Shown here: positions 19,432 to 31,600 of the stretch, piece after piece
Numbering within the stretch: the first letter of the stretch is position 1
Layout: each line of letters opens with the position of its first letter
Source of the DNA: a virus
Direction: 5' to 3' (one strand)
Virus record (IMG/VR): IMGVR_UViG_3300044699_000100
Span: 1 to 64,000 of that record
Length of the DNA stretch: 64,000 nt
Notes under the pieces: generated by a model
Seen by the model: the letters and a program-made list of their open reading frames with translations, nothing else
Database searches by the model: none
What the model was told of the DNA's origin: nothing
Program-made: the position numbers and the translations under genes

Positions 19432-19706
19432 CGAATAGAATTATGCAGTTTTTTGCCTACGCGCATCTAAGGCCAGAACTGCAGGAGATAAGCCGTCCGT
19501 TCGGGGAGTTGGCTGAGTGGATTGTTGAGACGCTTCCAGACAACGCAGAACGTACTACCGCTTTGCGTAAATTGTTGGAAGCTAAGGACTGTGCGGTGCG
19601 TGCTTTGCTCTATAGGGAAGACAAAGCGGAACTTACTCCCCAGCGGCGTGACTATAAGAAACAAGGAGACGACGATGGGTACAGAGACCTATCCGCAGAA
19701 GACTGA
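19428..19706 (+). CDS. Acb2/Tad1-like hairpin protein, candidate anti-CBASS/anti-Thoeris sponge
   Basis: The 92-residue protein starts MTNRIMQFFAYAHLRPELQ and continues EISRPFGELAEWIV, then LPDNAERTTALRKLLEAKDC and AVRALL. This two-helix pattern, ending with ...ERTxALRKLLEAKDxAVRA, is that of the Acb2/Tad1 hairpin family. Characterised members form hexamers that sequester cyclic nucleotide signals of CBASS or Thoeris immunity. The remaining C-terminus is charged. It is embedded in the late operon after tail genes, so its expression timing is odd for an early anti-defence protein. Assignment is from recalled family pattern, not a search. Confidence 0.55.
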   Translation: MTNRIMQFFAYAHLRPELQEISRPFGELAEWIVETLPDNAERTTALRKLLEAKDCAVRALLYREDKAELTPQRRDYKKQGDDDGYRDLSAED

Positions 19707-19854
19707 ACCCGAGCAGGAGGATGTGTTTATCAAGCTTTCATCGGAGCGCCGGATACCGAGGTATATCGTACAGGTAAGCGATAACCCTGACGATCTTCCG
19801 CCGCCTCCACTTAAACCCGTTAACTACGACACAAAGGAGAGTGAAAATGGCTAG
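19675..19854 (+). CDS. Short acidic/Pro-rich protein (59 aa)
   Basis: It starts MGTETYPQKTEPEQEDVF with an AAGGAGAC ribosome site. The middle has LSSERRIPRYIVQVSDNPDD, followed by a Pro run. It overlaps both neighbours, so it is coupled in the operon. Function unknown. Confidence 0.5.
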   Translation: MGTETYPQKTEPEQEDVFIKLSSERRIPRYIVQVSDNPDDLPPPPLKPVNYDTKESENG

Positions 19855-20311
19855 AGAATTGGCTAGGGTTAAGCAGACCGAAGTAGACGCACCTGCTTCT
19901 GCAGAAGGGCTTGTTGAGCCTGTATATGATGTAGCAGTTGATGAACTGACCCATGAGGAGGTTCAGATATTAGCTACTGAAGTTCAGAAAGAAAAGCAGG
20001 CAGCGCGTAATGAAGAGGTAGTGGATCAGAAGATACAGGCAATAAATTCCAAGATAGCAGCCGAAGAAGCGTGGGATAAGAAAGTGGCTAAAGTCGAGGC
20101 TAAGGTCGATAGGATTGTAGCTCCGTTTAAGGGGTACGAAACTATAAAAGCCGAGACTAGGAAATTGGACGAGGCTCAGCTTAAGGTATATGAAGCTAAA
20201 GAGACGAAGCTCAGAGGATTGATGCTGAGAGGGAAAGCACTGCAGCATCTGAGGCTAAAAGGGTTGAGGCCAAGCCCGTCGAGCCAAAGAAACCTGCTTG
20301 AAACTAAGTAG
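19847..20311 (+). CDS. Coiled-coil protein
   Basis: It starts MARELARVKQTEVDAPASAE and continues as a long charged helix (EAWDKKVAKVEAKVDRIVAP). The frame ends at 20311, but an alternative frame after about 20222 gives a better C-terminus (AERESTAASEAKRVEAKP), ending near 20301, so one indel is likely. Function unknown; possibly a tail-assembly or internal protein. Confidence 0.5.
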   Translation: MARELARVKQTEVDAPASAEGLVEPVYDVAVDELTHEEVQILATEVQKEKQAARNEEVVDQKIQAINSKIAAEEAWDKKVAKVEAKVDRIVAPFKGYETIKAETRKLDEAQLKVYEAKETKLRGLMLRGKALQHLRLKGLRPSPSSQRNLLETK

Positions 20312-22560
20312 ATGGTTGCCTTCAAGATAGATATCTTTGGGGGTATGTTTCCGGCAATGAGCGATGAGCTTTTGCCGGAACGTGCTGCTGCGCACTCAGA
20401 AAATACATGGTTATATTCTGGGAGTCTGGTAGGTTTACCGGCTCCCAAATCACTTAGAACTTTGTTGATCCCGGACTCCTCCAAGGTTTATCGTATTCCT
20501 GCGACATATGACCGGTCTGCTTATTTATATAATTCGCTTTGGATAGAGTTTACCAACGGGGATACGGATGTAATCCGTGCGCCTGTGTTTAACGATACGC
20601 ACGACAGATATTATTATGCTTCAACGTCGCTTCCTCCAAGGTATAATACTCGTGCACGTATAGAGGCTGGCGCAAATAATTCACTTGACAGTCGTTCTTG
20701 GCTGTTGGGAGTTCCTCCACCGACCGTGGCTCCTAGCCTTGAAGTTGCTGGAGGCTCAGTTAAGCTGAATAACGTACGCGTAGCGACTACTGTAGCTGGA
20801 GTACTAAACAAAGACTTTATTGCAGGTAAGAAAGTTGATGGCGTAGAGCTAAAAGTAGACGACAGGATTTTTATTAAGAACCAAGTTGCTGCCAGCGATA
20901 ACGGTATTCGTATTGTTGTAGCTGGAACGGGGACGCCTCCTGTTGGGACACCTCCCCGTGCAGAAGACATGGATACTGCGGATGAATTTGTTAATAGATA
21001 TTTTAAAGTTACAGAAGGCACAGTCAACGGTGGTTCTACGTGGAAAATTACCAACGAAACTAATCCGGTTTTAGGTACGACCGCCATTACGTCCAAGGAG
21101 ATTTCAGAATTACCTTTGCAGGTAACGAGGTCGTATGTTTATACATGGGTGACAGAATACAAAGAGGAAAGCGCCCCCAGTCCTCCTGTTGTAGTGACAG
21201 GCATTCAGGATGGCTCGTGGAACTTAGATGGTTTTGAAATTCCGCCTGCTTCGAACCGGGGTTTGCCGCTGATCATAATGCTGAAAGGTGGATAACTAAA
21301 ACTAGAATATATCGTACTATTACTTCGGCCTCGGGAGTGGCTTCATTTTTCTTGGTAGCCGAGCAAGACTGCACGATAAATTTTTATAAAGACACTATTG
21401 AGGACGACGAAGTATCCTCCAATGCTTTGCTGGAAAGTTTTGCTTGGACGCCACCGCCTGAGGACCTCAAGGGCTTGGTGGTGATGTGGAACGGCATTAT
21501 AGCTGGCTGGCGTGAAAACGAACTATGGATGAGCGAGCCATATAGACCGCATGCGTGGCCAGCTTCATATACATTAACGATGGAATATCCTATTGTTGGC
21601 CTAGGCGTATCGGGACAAACTTTAGTTGTTTGCACTGTTGGCTATCCAGCCGTAGTTAGTGGCGCTCTTCCAGAGCATATGGGCACTGCCAAGGTCGCTG
21701 TTTTTGAGCCGTGCGTCTCGCGTGGGAGTATCTTAAGTTCAGATGCTGGTGTGTTGTTCGTAAGCCATAATGGGTTAATAGCAGTTACTCAAAAAGGTGC
21801 GACTAATATAACCAAGGATTTGGTTACACGGATAGATGGCAGCAGCATACCAAGGAGGCAAAGCTAAGGGCTGCTTGGCTGGGACAAGCTTATTATGCGT
21901 TTGGTGGAGTCGTTCCGGGTGTGTTTGAACCTACCGCATGGGCTGGCTCACACAATGATTTTAAGCCTGATCTTATTACCCCCATGGAAGACTGGGTATC
22001 CAAGGTGGACTATACGGGGGCGCATAATGGTGTTTTGATTGATCCTGCAGACACGCGCGTTGCTTTTAATCTACTCACAAGCGACTCCCCTGTTTTTGGC
22101 GTGCAGAACGATCCATGGTCGGGAGAAGTGTTTTTAATTCGTGATGGAGAGGTTCAGTGGATTGACATTAGCGATCTAGAAAACCCTGTTGAGCCGTTTA
22201 TCTGGAAGTCTAAAGTATATCAAACCCTCGATAAGAAAAATCTCGCGGCGATGCGGATTTTCTTTAAGGAGACGTTTGGGCTTCCTGCGCTGAACGATAT
22301 CAGGAACACTAACCCTCAAGAAGAACTTAGTGACGATCTGTGGGGGCTTTGCCGGTTTTATGCCGATGGGGAATAAGATACACCCAAGAGCTTAGAGAGT
22401 CAGGCGAGTTATGGAGATTGCCTCTGGGTTTTTGTATGATTTCTTTCAATACGAAGTGGAGACGAGACTTAAGATACTTAGCATTCAACTTGCTTCAGCG
22501 TTAAGGAGCTTGGAAGCGTATGACCCACACCGCAGCCCATATTATGCACAAGCGCTTTGA
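20312..22560 (+). CDS. Large tail (nozzle/stabilisation-type) protein, frameshifted
   Basis: Open pieces are 20312-21295, 21337-21867 and 21921-22376, then a last stretch to 22560, about 749 residues in all. It starts VAFKIDIFGGMFPAMSDELL. The repeated beta motif VVMWNGIIAGWRENELWMSE is the sort seen in short-tail tube or nozzle proteins closing the podovirus tail. Breaks occur near 21300, 21855 and 22375. A palindrome at 21110-21125 is in frame (ELPLQVT). Confidence 0.6.
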
Positions 22561-22777
22561 GCGGCATAATGTATTTCCGGCTATACCGGAACCTAAGCCT
22601 ACGACTGAAAGCCTTGTTATTGTATCTACGTGCCCTTAAGAAGCTGTTGAGCTTTTAACCGGGCAGCGTAATCGTGCTGCTGAAGGTAGCGCTGCGGTTA
22701 CTTGGGATGCGCTTCATCGTCGTGGGATTGATTTTACGAGCCTTGAGTCTGCACAGTTAGCTGGTGCGGACTGGTAG
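22544..22777 (+). CDS. Small tail-region protein, frameshifted
   Basis: It begins MHKRFERHNVFPAIPEPKPT and switches frame near 22635 to EAVELLTGQRNRAAEGSAAV, then TWDALHRRGIDFTSLESAQL, ending at 22777. Short genes of this TGQR...VTWDxL type lie upstream of fibre genes in related phages. It overlaps the end of the previous gene. Role unknown. Confidence 0.45.
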
Positions 22778-22800
22778 CATTATGGGTGGGGAGGGGAAGG

Positions 22801-24090
22801 ATGTTTGTTAGCGGTGGAGGTTATAGGCGCTAAAAGAAGGTGTAGTTGGTGGTGAAGGTTTAGGAGTACCGGGTCCAGAATGGTTGCGGCTGGACCAATA
22901 GGGCCAACAGGCCCCGCAGGTGCAGATTGGAGCTACCGGTCCACAGGGACCTATAGGCCCAACAGGCCCAGCAGGCGCGAGTGGGTCTCCTGATACCGCA
23001 GCAGATATTCTTACCAAGCTAGTTCACAGTTGATGGTGCTGGTTCGGGACTTGACGCCGACTTACTTGATGGTCAGTCCAGCGCTTTTTATCTGGCGCGT
23101 GCCAACCACACCGGTTACGCAAGCGGCCAGCACTGTCACTGGGCTGGCTGCTATCGCACGTCGGGCAGTGCCAGTGACCTGAGTTGTGGAACCGTAGCCG
23201 ACGCAAGGATTACTGGACCTTACACCGGCATTACCGCCCTGACGCTCAACGGTAATCTCGTCAACAATGGCGGTTATCTGCATCTTAACCGCGCCGGGGA
23301 TGGGACCACCGTCAACATCTTCATGATTGCGATACGGGTTTGGCAGGCAACGTCTTTTTCCGCACTGGTAGTGTCAACCGCTGGAGCATTACTAAAGACG
23401 CTGTTGCCGAAAGTGGCGCGGTCTGTCGGTTCTGATTTTAATATTACCGCTTACAACGACGCGGGATCGTCACTTGGCGTAGCGTTGAGCATAGCTCGCG
23501 CTTCGCGCGTAGTAAACTTTCCGGTCACGCCCACGTTGCCGGGTGTAGCTCTTGGTACTGCTGCCTTGCAGAACACTGGCACTTCTGGAGCTAATGTCCC
23601 GCGCTCAATGTAGCAATACTTGGTCAGCACGCCAGACCGGTAGCATTGTATCGGCTGCAGTCCGAAACCTTTCCATAGCGCTTTCTAACGCCGATAATAC
23701 TGCTGCCACTGGCGTCGGCATTGACTTTTGTGACGAACCTAAACGGCTTCGGCGTGCGCTCGGCGCCAGAATCGTGGCGAAGAACGTTAGCGCCTCCGAA
23801 ACCCAACTGGTGTTCCGCCACGCTTTCGGCTCTGTGGCGGCTAGACGCTTGACGATTGCCGGGGCGGGGCAGGTGAACATGCAACCGTCAACAGTGACGC
23901 CAGCCGGTGGCGGCGCGGGTAACACCATTCTCGCTCAAAATGGGGTTAGCGCGGGGGTAGGGTTCTGTTGTCGGCGGCGGGTGCGCCAACGCTCAGCGCT
24001 GGCATGGGTAGCATTTACGTGAACGTTACTGCGGCGACGGCGGCAACGCGGGTTTATGTTAACACCGACGGGGCGACGACCTTGGACTAA
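22801..24090 (+). CDS. Second collagen-like tail fibre, heavily frameshifted
   Basis: An ATG at 22801 opens a Gly-rich N-terminus. Collagen-like blocks lie at about 22880-22980 ([11 protein letters not shown] in different frames), then the phage fibre motif DGAGSGLDADLLDGQSSAFY, then a beta-rich tip (NGNLVNNGGYLHLNRAGDG at about 23245) and the end VYVNTDGATTLD at 24090. At least six frame changes are needed over about 430 codons, including around 22830-23000, 23110, 23320 and 23610. It resembles the fibre at 15360 in design but not in sequence. Confidence 0.55.
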
Positions 24091-24106
24091 TCTTACGGCG
24101 GCGGCA

Positions 24107-24576
24107 ATGATTGAATTGGCAGGATCGATCATGGCATTAAAATTGCGAAAGCTGCTGGATTTATATCTGGTCCAAGCGATGTCGTGATAAGCCGCACTGA
24201 TGAGTACGGGGAGTTACTTGGCGGGGTAGTGATTTATGACTTTACGGGTAGGGCTGTGTCGATGCACGTAGCGGGTTTTGCACCCAATTGGATCAATAAA
24301 GACCTTCTGTGGATATCGTTTCATTATCCATTTGTGCAGTTAGGTTGTGATAGTATTTTTTGTCAGATAAAATCAAGTAACGAGCGGGCTATTAAATTCG
24401 TAAAGAAAGTCGGATTTGAGCCAGAGGTAGTCATTAGAGACGTGTTTCCCGGTGGTGTTGACTTAGTGGTTCTTAGAATGTACGCTAGAACCTGCCGATG
24501 GTTGGGTATCCGCCCTTCCGGAATTACCTCGGGAGGTAAAGAAGATGACGCTAGAAGAAGTGCCTGCGTTCATTGA
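24107..24576 (+). CDS. GNAT-family acetyltransferase-like protein, frameshifted
   Basis: The main frame runs from about 24184 with VVIYDFTGRAVSMHVAGFAP, then FCQIKSSNERAIKFVKKVGF and EPEVVIRDVF. The helix-turn ...SSNERAIKFVKKVGFEPE is the acetyl-CoA-binding end of GNAT folds. An upstream ATG at 24107 in another frame probably gives the true N-terminus. GNAT genes next to tail fibres occur in many phages and may modify a virion or host protein. The 3' end overlaps the next gene. Confidence 0.6.
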
Positions 24577-25092
24577 AAAATTGAAGGAGGAGAAGAGGGA
24601 GAGGGAGAGGGAGAGGAAAAGAAAAAATTATCGGCAATGGCGGGTTGCTAACCTAGAAAAAGCTAAAGAGTATAACCGTGAACGGTATGCTGCTAATATA
24701 GATAAGGTTAAAGAGTATAATCGTAAATGGTATGCCGCCAACCCAGAAAAGGCTAAAGAGTTAAAGCGTAAATGGTATGCCGCTAACCCAGAAAAGGTTA
24801 AAGAGCTAAGCATAAATGGTATGCCGCCAATTCAGAGAATGAACGTAGTAAATTTTTTAAAAGAAAATATGGCATAACTTTAGAAGAACGCGATGCAATG
24901 TTCTTAGCACAAGGTTAGCGTATGTGCGGCGTGTGGTACCGATAAACCCGGTAGTAGGGGTTGGCATATCGACCACTGCCATATAACAAAAAGGTTCGAG
25001 GCATAGTCTGTCACAATTGTAATATTGCCTTAGGGATGGTGAAAGACAGCGTAGAAACTCTTTATAAGCTAATCGCTTACCTTCAAAGGTAA
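24545..25092 (+). CDS. Recombination endonuclease VII-like HNH protein with tandem repeats, frameshifted
   Basis: It starts MTLEEVPAFIEKLKEEKRER and carries about four repeats of the type EKAKEYNRKWYAANP (about 24655-24815). A frame change near 24810 leads to [14 protein letters not shown], then a zinc/HNH core (AACGTDKPGSRGWHIDHCH, further breaks near 24915 and 24985) and VRGIVCHNCNIALGM. T4 endonuclease VII resolves branched DNA; phage relatives are often free-standing. The stop codon and last residues YLQR come from the palindrome at 25077-25092. A relative is at 43122-43640. Confidence 0.7.
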
Positions 25093-25121
25093 TGCGACCT
25101 TAAGATGTAAAGGAGACAACC

Positions 25122-26168
25122 GTGGGTGGAAAAAGTAGCGCTCCTAGCCCTCCGGACTACGGTCCCCTCTTGGCCGCGAACGAAAAGACGGCCGCGTTCG
25201 CACGCAAGCTCGCCCAAGAACAATGGAGCTGGGCAAAATCCGTCTACAACGAAAATAAGGGCCTCATGCGGGACACAAACACATCATTTTTAAAAACCAT
25301 GGAGAACGCCCGTAATTGCTTCCGAAGAAGACCGCACGCGCTATAAGACTTTGTTCCAGCCCCAAGAGGACCGTCTCATCCACGATCTTCAAACTTATGA
25401 CACTCCCGAACGAAGGGACCGGGAAGTGGGCGCTGCGCAAGCTAATGTCGCCCAGCAGTTTGACGCCGCTCGCGAACAAGCTACTTCCCAGTTAGAGAGC
25501 TTCGGGATCAACCCTAGCGCCACACGGTTCGCTGCGTTGGATCGTAGTGCACGCACCCAAGAAGCGCTTGGCAAGGCAGCCGCAGGGACTGGTGCTGCGC
25601 TAAGTGTAGAAGATAAGGCCCGCGCGCTTAGGACCGCAGCCTTGGACATTGGTAAAGGGTATCCGGGGTCAATCACTGCTGCAGGACAGCTAGGTGTAAA
25701 TGCTGCGGGTGGGGCGCAGACGGGTACCACCCAAGCTTATGCAACGGGCGCTGAAGCCATGGGCACAGGGCCGCAATGGCTGGGTGGTAGCAACACGGCG
25801 TTGGGGAATTGGGGACAGGCGTTAAACAATCAGTATGATGCTCAGCTTGGTCAGTTCAATGCCAACCAAAGCGCGTCCAGTGGGTGGGGGACTGCCGCTG
25901 GGATACTTGGCGGTATGGCGATGAAGCGCTTTGGCTTTGATTTGGGCGGGGCTGTGTCTCCGGAAATGAGCCCGTCGGAGGAGCCGTGGAGGATGATGTC
26001 CCAGCCGCCGTAAACGTTGGTGAGTTTGTGGTACCGGCTGATACCGTTAGCTGGCTGGGCGAGAAGCATTTTCACAGTTTAACTGAAAAAGCCCGAAAGG
26101 AACGTGCTGAAGCAGAAGCCGTCCCGACAAACTACGACGAAGAATTAAGCTTCGGTATGGGAGCCTGA
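25122..26168 (+). CDS. Internal virion (ejection) protein, frameshifted
   Basis: Pieces are 25122-25346, 25351-26013 and 25986-26168, about 348 residues. The N-terminus is MGGKSSAPSPPDYGPLLAAN and the middle is Ala/Gly/Gln-rich and helical (AREQATSQLESFGINPSATR). The C-terminus is DDVPAAVNVGEFVVPADTVS then WLGEKHFHSL, the conserved end of podovirus ejection proteins. It probably forms part of the channel or core released with DNA. Breaks are near 25315 and 26000. Confidence 0.65.
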
Positions 26169-26169
26169 T

Positions 26170-28645
26170 ATGCCGTTCAATCGCGAACTCGAAGACTTTG
26201 CGCAAGCTTTCTCTTCGGGCTATGGCATGACTAAATCCAAAGAAGAGCGTGAGGCAGAGCGGCTTCAGTTAGAGGCTGCGAGATTTGCCAACGAACGTGC
26301 TCCGGTGGTAGCGGGGCAGGAGGATATAAAATTTGGCCTTGATGTAGAAGCTAAGAAGTGGGCGCTTACTGACGCACAGGCTGCCAGAGAGCGGGCTAAG
26401 ATAGATCAGGCGCACGACGATGCGGCGTGGGAGCTTGACCAGCAAATAAGAAAAAATCAAATTTCTCAGCAGGAGTACGATGCAAAGCGGAAAGTACTAG
26501 ACGACACACATAAAGATCAACTGCATGAACTTACCGTGAGAGAAGGAACTGCGAAAGCTTCTGCGGCTGAGATTGCAATTTCTCCCGAAGTACAGGAGCG
26601 GCAAAGAAGAATTGACGAAGCAAACATACAACAAAGTGAAGCTGCTACAGAATCTTCACGAGCGACCACAGCAGGACAACTAGTTGATGTCGATATAAAG
26701 AAACTAGGACTTAAAAAGGCTCAGCACGAAGCCAGTATATGGGACTCAGCAACTGATGTAATAAATAGCAGAAAAGCTGCTTTACCCAAAGAAAACCAAC
26801 CACATGTTATATTTGATCCTAATGCTCCCCCTGCAGAAGCTGTCCCTGAGGGGCCTGCTCCTTTTGTTTTGCGCAAGCCGGTGCCTACAGTCGGGCCAGT
26901 GATCGGAGGAGCACCCGCAGCGGGCGGGGGCTTGTCCGTTGGCGCAACGCCGCAAGGTCCCGGTCTAGGCCCGCGTGCCGAAGAGGGCGCAGTAGAGGCT
27001 CCTCCTGTTCCTGCTAATAGCCCTCTCGGTAGTGGGACATCTCTGGGTTCGTTTAACCCTCCGCTTTCGGATGGGGAGCTTGCACCTGAACCAGTGCCAC
27101 CTCCTACGGCACCTACTCCTACTCCCCCTGCACCTCCTGCCATTCCTCCCACAGAAGCAGTAGCTACTGGTGCGGCGGGGGCTCCAGCTTTACCGGTCAC
27201 TGAGGACGCTAGAATATCGTATGAAGACCCCAAGCAGCGGGTTATTGATAACATTGTTAACGGTAGACCTAACCAAGTACCCGGTGGCAAGAGTAATATG
27301 AAGGCAGGCGCTAGAGAAGCCGTGAAGGACGGTCTTAGCCTATTAATGCAAGAACATGGGCTGAACGACGACTACGCGGTAGGAACTCCCGAGGTAGACA
27401 ACCAGCAGCTTGGGTTTCTCACTGGCGCTCGCGCTGCAGACCCTCCTGTAGTAAAGATGGTCGAGGATACTATAGAGGAGCAAGTTGGCGAAGAGTTGTC
27501 TCAGAATGAGAAGACTTATTATACATTGGCTACTGGGTGGATATATTACAACGGAATTGGCGATGCCGACGCGGCCCAGAGATTTGCCGCAAACACGCTG
27601 GCGCATTATCAGAAAGCGTTTAGTCAGTACACTGCTGTCATGCAAGCTGCTGCCTCGTCAGGGAGACATAGACGGTACAATGGATGCGGCTGTGCGCGCT
27701 TACGCTAACGTGCCGACTGGCGATGAATTGCATTTATCGTGGACAGAAGATAAGAAGCATATCAAAGCGACCATTACAGATATGGACGGCAAGGTGATTG
27801 AAAAGCAGCTTATGACGCCAGAAGAGATGGGTGCGTTTGCTATGGGGGTTAACCCTTCTTCTTATGTTTCGTTTATTTCGCAGGCTGCAGGGAGGGAGGA
27901 TAAGACTATATCTCAAGCGGCAGCAGATAAGATGGGCATGCCCAATGTTGCGGGTCTTACCGAAGAGCAAGTGCGTATTAAGCAAGCACAGGAAGAAGCC
28001 GGTAAGAAAGACAAACTTTCACCAACTGAACTTGGAGAGGCTCGTACAGATGTAGCTACCGAACTCGACAACTTTATTACTAAAAATCCTACACTTGAGA
28101 AGTTTTTCAATGACGAGGCTAAAGGTAGGCGAGATGACCTACAGACGGCATCGGAGCAGCTTTTGATAAATAACGTAGAAATTGGCCCCCGAAATGCAGT
28201 TGCAGCGACTATGGATATATTGGCTAAAGGACTTAGCGAACCTCCAGTAATGTCCGACGATGATCCCATGGCTAAAATAAATGTCGAGGGTTTGGGGCAG
28301 CTTACCTTGCCTAAGGAAACTTATAAAACGCTTGTAACACTACGAAAGATGGGTGAGTTCCGTGAAGGAGCTTTTGGCCCTCCCGCTCCCGGCAAGAGTT
28401 TTTCGGACTATCTACCTACTTCTACTCCCGATGCAGTACCAGCACCAAACTTTTATGCGATAAAACCACCTGCTGTTTACGATCCAAATAGGGTTGATCC
28501 GATAATAGAAACAGTCAAGAAAGCTTGGGAAGGACTAACCGCAGTCCCCACAGGTCCCATTCCTCCATATAATCCGAGCGGTAGGCCGGGATATGGACAA
28601 CCTATGAATAGACCAAAAGGAAACAAAAATTACCTTCAAAGGTAA
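26170..28645 (+). CDS. Internal virion protein, one frameshift
   Basis: Pieces 26170-27708 and 27660-28645 give about 825 residues. The N-terminal third is a long charged coiled coil (EREAERLQLEAARFANERAP), followed by a Pro/Ala-rich linker and a globular C-terminal half. It lies between two other ejection proteins. The final codons and TAA stop are inside the palindrome at 28630-28645 (NYLQR then stop). Function is inferred from position and composition. Confidence 0.6.
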
Positions 28646-28649
28646 AGGC

Positions 28650-31600
28650 AATGCCAAGCATTTATGAGTCCCCCACTTATAACAAAGGCCCGTCAAGGGA
28701 CTGGTGCTGTATTATGGAGCGATTATCTCAAGCAGGCGGGGGCCGGTCTTGTTGGCGATGTGGCTGCCTCTGTGCCTGCTGCTACGCGTTATGCCGCAGA
28801 AGCTTTGCCGCAGAGCGAGTTTAGCGATCTTGTTGCAGGGTCAAGTCATTATCTGGAAGATAAATTAAACGAATGGGGCGAGGACATAGCGAGCGGTCTT
28901 AGCCCAACCGCTCAGAGCCGGATCGCGGCTGAGTTTGCTTCTCCTGAATATTGGGCGCATCCGTTCAGTAGCACAGCTTTAACAGCTACTCGTTCTGCGC
29001 CGTCCATGGCTGCTGCAGCGGCAGCGACGTTGCTCACTGGCGGCGGCACTGCTGGCGTAGCTGCGCTTATGGGGGCCGGTGGCTTCCTGAGTGCTGGCGA
29101 GACAGTCGATGAGATGTACGAAGCAACGGACAGAATGTCCAGCGCTGAACTGGCAGAAAATAACCCACTTTATGCTGGACTGCTTGAAGATGGCCTTAGT
29201 GAGGCACAGGCCCGTAGAGAATTTAACAGTACTATGCTTGGCCTTAAGCCGGTCCTCTTGGGTGCGTTTGGCGGGCTGACCACGCTTATAGGTCCGGAAG
29301 CGCAAGTACTTCGTAATTTCACCAAAGCAGGCATCAGGGAGGCTGCTACAGGCGGTATAGCTAAGCGTGTTGGTAAGTCAGCAGGCGAAGCATTCGTTGG
29401 CGAGACAGCGGAGACTGGGGCTGAAGATATTACGGCCCAGCAGGGGGCCGTTGATGTAGGACTACAGCCAGAGATAAATTTAGGTCAAACCGCTCGAAGC
29501 TCTCTGTATGGCGGTGTCATAGGTGCTGTGCTGGGTGCTCCCGGAGGCATTCGCTCGCACACCAACGCCAACCCTCGTCCGCAGCCTGTTAACCCGCCAG
29601 CAGCCGTTGTCTCGAACGCTGTAAAGCCCAATCAAGCTGCCGTGCCAGCGAGGGCGTCTAATACCAATGCTTCTCCACCCGTTGTACCTACGCCAACCAA
29701 GCGGACTGGGCCTACGTCCAGAGCCGCCACTATTCCCGGAGCGACAGGCGATGCATACAAGAAGCCCAAGCAAGCCCCCGGCGCACCACGCCGCCCAAGT
29801 TCAGGTGCAGTGGGAACAGTTGGAACTCCCGTTACCGCTGCCACCGCAACGACCGCCGAGGCCACTCCTAGTACCTTGGCCGGGATAGCTCCCCCTGCCC
29901 CACAGAGCCCCGTAGGCGCGGTTTCGGGGGTAGGGGCTACTCCTACCCCCTCTCCGGCCCAAGTCGCGCCTACGGGGCTCGTAGGGGGTCAAGGAGTGAC
30001 TTCTGCTCCCGATCCCACTGGTATCGTCGTTGGGACGACAGAGGCCGCCGCATTACCCAAGCCACGTACACCGTCTCAGGTTCAGCAAGCCACTGGCGTG
30101 CCTTATGCACAGGCGCGTGCCGTAGCTGAACGGGAGGGTGATACTTCAGGTGTTCCTGCCCCTGCTGCCCCTGCCCCTGCTGCCCCCTGCCCCTGCTGCC
30201 CCTGCACCTGCTGCTGTGCTGCCAGCCCCGACTCCAACACCAACCCCCGCCCAAACACCCGGTGAAGGTTTTGGGGCTGGCACCATAGCAGCACGTGTAG
30301 CTCCTCCCCAAGAGACTGTGCCTATAGGAGAGCCACGTCCTTCGGCTCTAGCTCCGGGTACTGTAGAGCAACCGGTCGGTATACCTGCTGCTCCCGCTCC
30401 TGCTGCTCCCGCTCCTGCTGCTCCCGCTCCTGCTGCTCCCGCTCCTGCTGCTCCCGCTCCTGCTGCTCCCGCTCCTGCTGCTCCCGCTCCTGTACCGGCA
30501 CCGGCACCGAAAGCTCGCGCCGCTCCTGTCCCCAAGGCACCTAAAGAAAATCCAAATGTTGCGCGTGCAGTAAAACATGGCGTGCCACCGCTTGAGGGTA
30601 AGCACACAGGTCGTAATACAAAACTTTACGACGATGCTGATGCTGCACAAGCATTACTCGATCAACGCCCGGCTAGTCCTGCAATCCCAGCTACAGAAGA
30701 AGGGATCGACGCACTCGCAACCGAGATAGGCGGTATTGTAAAGACTGCCGCAGGGCAGGGCGTGGAGCTTCGTGGCAAGGTTGGTTTTCCGACTACGCCC
30801 CATTCGCTTGTGTGGCTACGGGAAGCGCAGGAGTTTGTCAGCAGGCTTAGTGGCAAAAAGAAAATCGAGCTTGCCGACAAGCAAGCGGCTGCTATTCGGT
30901 TTCTTGATCGTGAACTTAGAATAAGAAAGGGTGAAGGAAATAGCGTTAAAGCCGAGCGCAATGCCGAAGGCGAAGCTGCTATGGCGGCGCGCGGCAAGGG
31001 CAAAGGCAAGGTAACAGAACAAACTCAAGCAGGAGATATTGTTGCTGGCCCCGCAAAGCTGAATGTTCCTACTGAGAAACGCGAAGTTGTTCAGGCGGGG
31101 GGCTTAATAAAGAGGAAAGACGTAGCGAAAGCTTTTACACGTGAAGTTTCTCCTGAGGCGCGTGCAGAGATAGAAGCTCGCACTGCAGCCGAAAGCATAG
31201 AAGCTGTTAAGAAAAAAGCGGCTGAAGCTGCTAAGCCCAAGCCCTTACCTCCAACGGTAGCTGAGAAGGTAGAAGCTACGAAAGCTAAGACCGCAGCGAA
31301 GAAACAAGCTCAGAAGGAGGCATTACCTTCGAAGGTAAGGGAGAAAAAACCTCTTACGGTAAAAGTTACTCCTGAAGCCGTAGCAAAAGCTAAAGCCGTA
31401 GCTGAAGCCAAGAAGGCACCGCCTAAGCCTTCCGGCAAAGCCGCGCTTGGGAGCGAACTGGCAAAGGTTGAGCCTAACCCCAGCAACGCGCAGATTGAAG
31501 CCGATAATGCTTCCAAGGGGCATATCCCCCTTGAAGGCATGCAGGTTGCTGTCTCTACTGCAGCGAAGACCGAACGGCATCTCGTGTTACCGAGTGGCTC

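Noticed and set aside
26721-27290. 189-codon minus-strand ORF
   Set aside because: Shadow of the Pro/Ala-rich linker of the internal virion protein on the plus strand.
30146-30607. Ala/Gly-repeat ORF on the minus strand
   Set aside because: Shadow of the 15-bp tandem repeat in the giant ejection protein.
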